This document shows positions 57,793-64,000 of a stretch of DNA of 64,000 bases, piece by piece (the first letter of the stretch is position 1; each line of letters starts with the position of its first letter). Source of the DNA: CAIWHR01 sp963779805 (GTDB lineage: Bacteria > Pseudomonadota > Gammaproteobacteria > Burkholderiales > Casimicrobiaceae); assembly GCA_963779805.1 (NCBI GenBank), contig CAVZZN010000006.1, positions 1-64,000 on the forward strand, written 5' to 3'. A program made the position numbers and the translations under genes. The notes under the pieces are model-generated. The model was given only the letters and a program-made list of their open reading frames with translations. It was not told the origin of the DNA and ran no database searches.

Positions 57793-57807
57793 TGGCTACT
57801 TTGTTGC
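57793..57807 (+). promoter_or_regulatory. -24/-12-like motif upstream of flavin oxidoreductase gene
   Basis: TGGC (57793-57796), seven bases, TTGC (57804-57807), a full match to the sigma-54 -24/-12 core. The gene start is 44 bases further on. Confidence 0.45.
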
Positions 57808-57850
57808 CTTGCTGTCAACCTTCCATGGCCCACCACCGAACGAGGCAGCC

Positions 57851-59788
57851 TTGAGCTTCGCCCACCTCTTCAACCCCGGACGCATCGGTTCGCTGGAAGT
57901 ACGCAACCGCATCATCAGCTCGCCCATGGAGCGCAACTATTGCACTGCCGAGGGCCGGGTTACGCAGCGTTACATCGACTATCTCGAAGCGCGGGCACGA
58001 GGTGGTGTCGGGGCGATGTACACGGAAGCGACCTACGTCGATCCGCGGGGCCGAGCCGGCGCCTTCCAGATGGGGCTCTATTCCGACGACCTCATCCCGG
58101 CCCTGCAGCGGCTCACGAAGGCGGTTCATCGCCATGGCGCGCGCATCGGTCCGGAGCTCAACTACGGTGGCCGTGTCGCGAATCCCGAGGTCAGCGGCTT
58201 TCGCCCAGCCGCGCCATCGGCGGTGACGTACAAGGGCGCCTGGGTTGCGACACCGTCCGCACTCACGCGCGAGGACCTCGGCTGGCTCGTGGACCGGTAT
58301 CAGGCAGCAGCCCGTCGGGCGGTCGAAGGGGGATGCGACTTCGTCGGATTGCACGGGGCTCACGGCTATCTCCTGAGCGAGTTCCTGTCCCCGTACTGCA
58401 ACAAGCGCGAGGACGAATACGGCGGCGATCTGCAGGGCCGGTTGCGGTTTCCGCTCGAAGTGATCGCGGCCGTGCGCAAGGCCGTCGGGCCCGGCGTGCC
58501 GCTCGTCTATCGCATCAGCGCCGACGAGCACCTCGACGGCGGCACGACCATCGCAGATGTCTGCGCAGCCGCCCCTTACCTCGAGGCCGCCGGCATCAGC
58601 CTCATCGACGTTTCGGCCGGCATGTACGAGACCAACTGGTGGATCGTGCAGCCGATGGAAGTGAAGCAGGGCGTGCTGGCACCCCTCGCGCATGCCATAC
58701 GTTCGCACGTCAAGATTCCGATCAGCGTCGCCGGCCGCATCAACGATCCCAGCGTCGCCGAGCACGTCCTCGAAGCCGGCGACGCCGATTTCGTGACCAT
58801 GGGACGCGCCCTTCACGCCGACCCGGAGTTCCCGAACAAGGCGCGCGAAGGCCGGCTCGACGAGATCTGCACGTGCATCGCATGCAACCAGGGGTGCAAC
58901 GACTATCAGATGCGCCGCGAGCCGGTCGTCTGCCTCGTCAACACGGCAACGGGACGCGAGCGTGAATACAAGGTGCGACCGGCCCAGCGCCGGCTCAATG
59001 TGGTGGTCGTGGGCGCCGGGCCTGCCGGTCTCGAGTGCGCACGTGTGCTCGCACTGCGCGGCCATGGCGTCACCGTCTTCGATCGTGCCGACGAGGCGGG
59101 CGGTCAGCTGCTGCTGAGCCGCCTCGTACCCACTCGCGAAGAGATTGCGGGACACGTGACCTGGCTCGTGAACGCCGCGACTCGAGCGGGCGTGCGAATC
59201 GAGCTCGGGGTCGACGTCACGCCGCAGGTCATCGCGTCGGCGCGTGCCGACGCGGTTGTGCTCGCGACCGGGGCACGCCCGGGCATTCCGGGGATTCCCG
59301 GCGCGATGGAGAGTCCCATCGTCGATCCATACGAAGTCCTGCGGCGCCCGCTGGGCGGCATCGGCCGAGCGTTGGTGATAGGCGGCGGCGTGCGTGGCGT
59401 CGGTGTCGCGCGAGTGCTGGCACAGAAGGGGGCGAATGTCGTGCTGGTCGATCCCGCGAAGGAGTTGATCACCGACGTCGCCGTGAGGTCGCGCAAGTTC
59501 CAGATCGACGATATGAACAGTCGCGCGAACGTCAAGGTGTATCTGGGTACCACGGTCGAACGCCTCGGCAAGTCCAGCGCCGTGCTATGGGACGGCGCTG
59601 AACCCTGGGAGCTGCACGATATCGACGTCGTGGTCCCCGTCCGCCCGATGATCCCCGTGCTCGATCTCGCCGACGAGCTGTTTGCGCAGCCGGACCCGCC
59701 CCCGATATTCAGTATCGGTGACTGTGTACAGCCACGCACGGCGCTCGAGGCCATTCACGACGCTGCTGCTCTCGGACATCGTCTGTGA
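57851..59788 (+). CDS. old-yellow-enzyme-type 2,4-dienoyl-CoA reductase-like flavoprotein
   Basis: A 645-residue protein. The N-terminal FMN TIM barrel (LFNPGRIGSLEVRNRIISSPM) is followed by an Fe-S cluster motif CTCIACNQGC with a fourth Cys about 11 residues on, then a C-terminal FAD/NAD domain (VVVVGAGPAGLECARVLALRG). It matches 2,4-dienoyl-CoA reductase/NADH:flavin oxidoreductase proteins, which reduce an enoyl or enone bond. Start TTG 57851: the nearest ATG is out of frame. Ends about 78 bases before the zinc dehydrogenase gene. Confidence 0.85.
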   Translation: MSFAHLFNPGRIGSLEVRNRIISSPMERNYCTAEGRVTQRYIDYLEARARGGVGAMYTEATYVDPRGRAGAFQMGLYSDDLIPALQRLTKAVHRHGARIGPELNYGGRVANPEVSGFRPAAPSAVTYKGAWVATPSALTREDLGWLVDRYQAAARRAVEGGCDFVGLHGAHGYLLSEFLSPYCNKREDEYGGDLQGRLRFPLEVIAAVRKAVGPGVPLVYRISADEHLDGGTTIADVCAAAPYLEAAGISLIDVSAGMYETNWWIVQPMEVKQGVLAPLAHAIRSHVKIPISVAGRINDPSVAEHVLEAGDADFVTMGRALHADPEFPNKAREGRLDEICTCIACNQGCNDYQMRREPVVCLVNTATGREREYKVRPAQRRLNVVVVGAGPAGLECARVLALRGHGVTVFDRADEAGGQLLLSRLVPTREEIAGHVTWLVNAATRAGVRIELGVDVTPQVIASARADAVVLATGARPGIPGIPGAMESPIVDPYEVLRRPLGGIGRALVIGGGVRGVGVARVLAQKGANVVLVDPAKELITDVAVRSRKFQIDDMNSRANVKVYLGTTVERLGKSSAVLWDGAEPWELHDIDVVVPVRPMIPVLDLADELFAQPDPPPIFSIGDCVQPRTALEAIHDAAALGHRL

Positions 59789-59866
59789 AGCGACCATGCC
59801 AACGTTGACGCTGAACCGTCGCGGCGCCCCGCGAGCCTTGCGCGAACCCGACAGGAACGAGATGCG

Positions 59867-60901
59867 ATGAAAGCGATCCTCAAGTTGCGTCCCGAGCCGG
59901 GGGCGATGGCGCTGCGGCAAGTGGAACCGCCCGCGCGGGCAGCCGGCGAGGCGTTGATCCGAATCACTGGCGCCGGCATCTGCGGCACCGACGTATCGAT
60001 ATGGAAATGGTACGAGGCCGTGGTTGGCCAGTATGCGCCGACGTTCCCATTGATCGTCGGCCACGAGTTCGCCGGCGTGGTGGAGGATCCAGGCGAGGAC
60101 GTGCGCCTCAAGGCGGGCGATACCGTCGCCGTCAATCCGCAGATCGCATGCGGCCGCTGCTATTACTGCGGCCTGGGCCGCCCGACCCTCTGCGAGAACC
60201 GCAAGCTCATGGGCGGCCGTGTGAATGGCGGATGGACCGAGCTCGTCGCGGTACCTGCCTACAACGTGCATCCTCTGCCGGCCGGGATCGATCCGCGCGT
60301 CGCGCCGCTCCTCGAGCCGTTGTCGGTGGCGACCCACGCCGTCATCGAGCGCGTCCCCGTCAGGCCTGGCGATGTGGTTGCCGTTGTCGGTGCCGGACCG
60401 ATCGGCATTCTCTGCGCCGTGCTGGCGTTGGCCGCGGGTGCCTCCGAGGTGGTGGTGACCGGCGTGTCGGCCGACAAGGGCCGCCTCGCACTCGCCCGCA
60501 CGCTGGGGGCGACCCCAGTCAACGTCGACGACGCCGATCCGGTCTCGGTCGTGACGAAGATCCAGCGCGACGGTGCCGACGTGGTCTATGAAACCAGCGG
60601 GAATGCCGCCGTCCTGGGTCAGACCATCGCGATGGCGCGCCGCAGCGGACGCATCGGCCTGATCGGGCTATGCCAAGGTACGAGCGAGCTGCGCAGCACC
60701 CCGGTCGTGCTGCGCGAGCTCGAGATCATCGGATCGCGCGGCTACAACGAAACCACGTGGGCACTCATGATGAAGGCGCTGCCGCCGGTGACCGCGGCCG
60801 TGCTGCAACTCGTCACGCACGAGATGCCTTACGAGGATTTCGAGCACGCGCTGCGCCTCGTCGAAACGCGTCAGTGCAGCAAGATCGTCCTGCGTCCCTG
60901 A
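59867..60901 (+). CDS. zinc-dependent alcohol dehydrogenase (MDR family)
   Basis: A 344-residue medium-chain dehydrogenase. The catalytic zinc ligands are Cys near residue 39 (GICGTD) and His-Glu near residue 66 (VGHEFAG); the structural zinc cluster is CGRCYYCGLGRPTLC (about residues 97-111). VVAVVGAGPIGILCAVLALA is the NAD Rossmann motif. It looks like the sorbitol/threonine dehydrogenase branch. It follows the flavin oxidoreductase gene on the same strand and precedes the TRAP substrate-binding gene. Confidence 0.87.
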   Translation: MKAILKLRPEPGAMALRQVEPPARAAGEALIRITGAGICGTDVSIWKWYEAVVGQYAPTFPLIVGHEFAGVVEDPGEDVRLKAGDTVAVNPQIACGRCYYCGLGRPTLCENRKLMGGRVNGGWTELVAVPAYNVHPLPAGIDPRVAPLLEPLSVATHAVIERVPVRPGDVVAVVGAGPIGILCAVLALAAGASEVVVTGVSADKGRLALARTLGATPVNVDDADPVSVVTKIQRDGADVVYETSGNAAVLGQTIAMARRSGRIGLIGLCQGTSELRSTPVVLRELEIIGSRGYNETTWALMMKALPPVTAAVLQLVTHEMPYEDFEHALRLVETRQCSKIVLRP

Positions 60902-60956
60902 CCGCAAGCGTGCTCATGCCTGCGATCGTCCAACAACCTGCCCCGTAGGAGGAATC

Positions 60957-61974
60957 ATGAAGCGTCGTTCGTTCGTGACAGCACTCGCAGCCAGCAGCAT
61001 GGCACTTGCACTCGCCCCACGCGTTGCTGCGCAGGACATCAAGGAGCGCGTCATCCGGTGGGGGCATCTCGTGCAACCCGGCAATCCCAACGCCCTCGGC
61101 GTCGCGAAATTCGCGGAGATTCTGGACAAGAAAAGCGGCGGCAAGCTGAAGATCCGCGAGTACGGCAACTCGCAGCTCGGCAACGAAATGCAGCAGCAGG
61201 CCGCGTTGCGCGGAGGCGTGCAGGAGATGTTCACGTCCGCTCCGACATCGCTCGTGGGCATCGTGCCGGAGTTCGGGTTGCTCGACCTGCCGTTCACGTT
61301 CGCGTCCGTCGACGACGGACACGCCCTCGTCGACGGTCCCCTCGGGAAGCTCCTGCTCGCGAAGACTCGCCCAGAAGGACATCATCGGGCTCGCCTTCTG
61401 GGATCTGGGTTTTCGCAATACCACCAACAACAAGGGACCGATCGCGCGCCTGGAGGACTTCAAGGGCCTGAAGATCCGCGTCATCGCCAATCCGGTCTAC
61501 CTCGAGACATTCACGCTGCTCGGTGCGAACCCGGTCCCGATGAACTTCGGCGAGGTGTTTGCTGCCCTCGAATCCAAGACGATCGACGGCCAGGAGAACC
61601 CGTTCTCGGTGATCTACTCGAACAAGCTCTACGAAGTGCAGAAATATCTGAGCCTGACGAACCACACCAATACGATCAATCTCACGCAAGTCAGCAAGAA
61701 GTTCTGGGACAGCCTCTCGCCCACCGAGCAGCGCCTGATGCACGAGGCAGCGGCGGAGTCGCTGGGCTACCAGCGCCAGGTGAGCCTCACGCAATCGCAG
61801 ACATTGCTTGCGGACCTGAAGGCGAAGGGCATGATCGTCAACGAGGTCGCGCCCGCGGAACTCGAGCGCATGCGCAAGGCCACACAACCCGTCGCCGACA
61901 AGTTCTTCGCCCAGTACGATCCCGAGGTCGTCAAGCTGTTCCGGTCCGAGATCGCCCGGATACGCGCCAAGTAA
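60957..61974 (+). CDS. dctP: TRAP transporter substrate-binding protein (DctP), frameshifted
   Basis: ATG 60957 with AGGAGGA at the ideal distance. The signal peptide is RSFVTALAASSMALALAPRVAAQ. The DctP fold is visible (VIRWGHLVQPGNPNALGV..., GNSQLGNEMQQQAALRGG), and after a +1 shift near 61366 it continues LAQKDIIGLAFWDLGFRNTT through ENPFSVIYSNKLYEVQKYL. The restored protein is about 338 residues. It should bind an organic acid. No DctQ or DctM gene appears in the remaining 2 kb, so the membrane subunits lie elsewhere. Confidence 0.83.
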
Positions 61975-62031
61975 AGCGACAGCCGTGCGATCACACACCC
62001 CGCGCGACTCGGGCAACGAGGAGGGCGTCGC

Positions 62032-62967
62032 ATGAAGGTCCTTGTCACTGGCGCCGGGGGCTTCCTCGGCGCGTGGGTGATCCGGCGCCTGCTCGCTGCC
62101 GGCGTCGAGGTGCGGGCCTTCGACATCAGGGACGATCGCCGGCTGGTGCTGCAATTCGTGGGCGACGATGCGAGCTCGATCGAGTGGTGCGTGGGCGACA
62201 TCGTGTCCACCGAGGCGGTGATCGCGGCGGCCGACGGGTGTGACTCCATCGTCCATCTGGCCGGCGTGCTGACGCCGTTCTGCCGGGAGCAGCCGGTGGC
62301 GGGCGCGCGTATCAACGTCATCGGGACGCTGAACGTGTTCGAAGCCGCGCGAACCCACGGCATGGCGAAGGTGATCTACACGAGCAGTGCGGGCGTGTTC
62401 GGGCCGGACGATGGCGAAGTGCCGTGCCCCACGACTCACTACGGCGCATACAAGCTCGCCAACGAAGGCAGTGCGCGCGCCTACTGGGAGGACGCCCGGG
62501 TCGCGAGCATCGGCTTCCGACCCTTCGTCGTGTACGGTCCAGGGCGCGAAAGCGGGTTGAGCGCGGGCCCGACGCTCGCCTGTCGGGCAGCGGCCTGGAA
62601 CCAGCCGTACACGATTCCGTTCGGCGGCAGGACGGGCCTCGTCTATGTGGAGGACGTCGCCGATGCGTACGTCGCGGCGGTGCGGCGCTCCTGTGCAGGC
62701 GCGCACACGATCAACCTGCCCGGCGTGATCGCCGGCATGGATGAGGTGGTCGCGCAGCTCGTGCGCATCGTGCCTGGCGCGAAGCTCGGTGCGGAAGGAC
62801 CTCCGCTTCCGATTGCTGCCGACGTGCGCAACGATTGGGACTCGCCTCTACTCGCCCCCCTGTCGAAGGAGAAAACGCTGGAAGACGGCCTGCGTCGAAC
62901 GGTCGAGTACTACAGAGCTGCGCGCACAGCCGTCGGTCGCGCACCAGTGTCGGCGCCCTCGTCGTGA
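62032..62967 (+). CDS. NAD-dependent epimerase/dehydratase
   Basis: A 311-residue extended-SDR protein: VLVTGAGGFLGAWVIRRLLA binds NAD(P), DSIVHLAGVLTPF follows, the active-site Tyr and Lys are in TTHYGAYKLANEG, and TSSAGVFGP gives the Ser. It could reduce, epimerise or dehydrate a sugar or polyketide-like substrate. ATG 62032 follows GAGGAG. It is one of the SDR-type genes packed into this catabolic block. Confidence 0.85.
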   Translation: MKVLVTGAGGFLGAWVIRRLLAAGVEVRAFDIRDDRRLVLQFVGDDASSIEWCVGDIVSTEAVIAAADGCDSIVHLAGVLTPFCREQPVAGARINVIGTLNVFEAARTHGMAKVIYTSSAGVFGPDDGEVPCPTTHYGAYKLANEGSARAYWEDARVASIGFRPFVVYGPGRESGLSAGPTLACRAAAWNQPYTIPFGGRTGLVYVEDVADAYVAAVRRSCAGAHTINLPGVIAGMDEVVAQLVRIVPGAKLGAEGPPLPIAADVRNDWDSPLLAPLSKEKTLEDGLRRTVEYYRAARTAVGRAPVSAPSS

Positions 62968-63031
62968 AGGCCGCTCACGCGGAGGAGTGCGAGGGGGCCG
63001 TTTGCCTGCGCCGGCGTACCTTGCAGGTCAG

Positions 63032-63766
63032 ATGAGCGCGCTCGCGACGCGGATGCTGAATTTCGAGCATCAGGAAGTGCTCGTGATCGGCGGCAGCTCC
63101 GGCATCGGATTCGCAACCGCCCGGCTCGCGGCGGCGCTGGGTGCGCACGTCACGATTGCGTCGCGCTCCACCGAAAAGGTTAGCGCTGCGGCGAAGAGCT
63201 TGGGACCAGGGGTGGTCGGACGCACTGTCGACGTGACCGACGACGAATCCGTGGCTGCGCTGTTCTCCGATGGCCGCACGTGGGACCACGTCATCGTCAC
63301 CGCATCGGAGGTCAAGGTGGCGCCCGTGCGAGAGCTTCCGTTACAGACCGCTCGGGCGGCGTTCGACAGCAAGTACTGGGGCTTCTATCGCCTCGCGCGT
63401 GCGGCGCGGATCGCGGCGACGGGGTCGCTCGAGGTCGTCGCGGGCTTTCTGGCGACGCGACCTGTCGCCGGCCGGGCACTGATGGGATCCATCAACGCGG
63501 CGCTCGAAGCGCTGGTGCGCGGCCTGGCGCTGGAATTGAGGCCGGTTCGCGTCAATGCCGTCTCGCCCGCGATCGTCGACACCGCGATGTGGAGCGCAAT
63601 GACGGCAGCCGACCGCGAAGCGATGATGGCGAAAGCCGCGGCGACCTATCCGGCCGGGGTGGTCGGTACGGCGGACGACATAGCGCGTCAGCTCTTGCTG
63701 CTGGCAGGGACGCGTTATGCAACGGGCACCATCGTGACGCTGGATGGCGGGGCATCCCTCGTCTAG
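63032..63766 (+). CDS. SDR-family oxidoreductase
   Basis: A 244-residue short-chain dehydrogenase. LVIGGSSGIGFATARLAAALG gives the NAD site and VTLDGGASLV the tail. The canonical YxxxK is not obvious (the region reads GRALMGSINAALEALVRGL), so catalysis may differ from classical SDRs, as in the SDR at 42498. ATG 63032 is preferred; ATG 63053 is an alternative. Close to the end of the window. Confidence 0.75.
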   Translation: MSALATRMLNFEHQEVLVIGGSSGIGFATARLAAALGAHVTIASRSTEKVSAAAKSLGPGVVGRTVDVTDDESVAALFSDGRTWDHVIVTASEVKVAPVRELPLQTARAAFDSKYWGFYRLARAARIAATGSLEVVAGFLATRPVAGRALMGSINAALEALVRGLALELRPVRVNAVSPAIVDTAMWSAMTAADREAMMAKAAATYPAGVVGTADDIARQLLLLAGTRYATGTIVTLDGGASLV

Positions 63767-63858
63767 GGCGTGGGCCCATGGCCTGACAAGTCCCATCATG
63801 CGTCGGCGCCGCCGTGCCCGAGCGCGGTGCTCGCAATGCGCTGGAAAGGAACGGTAAC

Positions 63859-64000
63859 GTGCGGATCATTTCGCTGGATTATCTGACCGTCGCCGAGCTC
63901 ACCCCGCCTGAGCTCGTGCGCACCGCGGCGGATGCCGGATACACCCACGTCGGGCTGCGGCTCAAGTCGATTGCCCCCGGGGAGTCTCAGCAGCCGATCG
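63859..64000 (+). CDS. sugar-phosphate-isomerase-like TIM-barrel protein (copy 3), truncated by window edge
   Basis: GTG 63859 after GGAAAGGAACG. Only 47 residues are in the window. LTPPELVRTAADAGYTHVGL aligns without gaps to the start of copy 1 at 40830 (LTPPEVVDVAARTGYDYVGL), so the two are paralogues. The rest is beyond the edge. Confidence 0.7.
   Translation, partial: MRIISLDYLTVAELTPPELVRTAADAGYTHVGLRLKSIAPGESQQPI

Overview
The window looks like chromosomal DNA of a high-GC betaproteobacterium of the Burkholderiales type. The evidence is housekeeping gene order (birA-coaX-SPOR protein; mpl-yqiA-like esterase ... RNase II-family gene, TonB-like protein, mtgA, mgtE), methionine synthase split into two genes, a prkA-yeaH-spoVR trio, and homogentisate-type tyrosine catabolism (hppD). 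I saw no rRNA, tRNA, CRISPR array, prophage or insertion sequence.

Layout. 0-18 kb is mixed housekeeping: DUF190, diguanylate cyclase, globin, DMT exporter, a 3-hydroxyisobutyrate-dehydrogenase-like enzyme with a monophosphatase, hppD, birA, coaX, SPOR protein, two TPM-domain membrane proteins, rhodanese, metH1/metH2, DUF1993, bktB-type thiolase, a HEPN-like protein and a cupin. 18.4-19.3 kb is a long gene-poor leader, followed by prkA, DUF444/yeaH and spoVR (19-24 kb). 24-38 kb holds a hydratase, small membrane proteins, an MFS transporter, mpl, an esterase, a 5'-nucleotidase, an aldo-keto reductase, RNase II, TonB-like, mtgA, mgtE and an ECF sigma/anti-sigma pair. From 38.4 kb to the end, nearly everything is catabolic: acyl-CoA dehydrogenase, IclR regulator, three TIM-barrel sugar-phosphate-isomerase-like enzymes, type I 3-dehydroquinate dehydratase, five SDR/epimerase proteins, Gfo/Idh/MocA and FAD oxidoreductases, enoyl-CoA hydratase, a tight ALDH/TPP-enzyme/CaiB/CitE operon, LysR, an old-yellow-enzyme family flavoprotein, a zinc alcohol dehydrogenase and a TRAP substrate-binding protein. 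The substrates are unknown.

Three things cut across the gene content. First, a family of tandem 13-bp palindromes of the form NNACTCNGAGTNN sits in at least six gene junctions between 10 and 45 kb, often supplying the stop codon of one or both flanking genes; it is not seen in the last 19 kb. Second, a roughly 45-bp element with two mini-hairpins, which also encodes GRPKGEYRSAQHEG in frame with the following start codon, occurs three times directly in front of genes. Third, at least a dozen genes, several of them normally essential, carry single-base indels, mostly an extra base in a CCC or GGG run; this pattern fits sequence error better than real gene decay.

Regulatory DNA worth following up includes a terminator/antiterminator-like leader before metH1, two copies of a -24/-12-like motif before catabolic genes near 56.8 and 57.8 kb, and paired inverted repeats in the LysR promoter.
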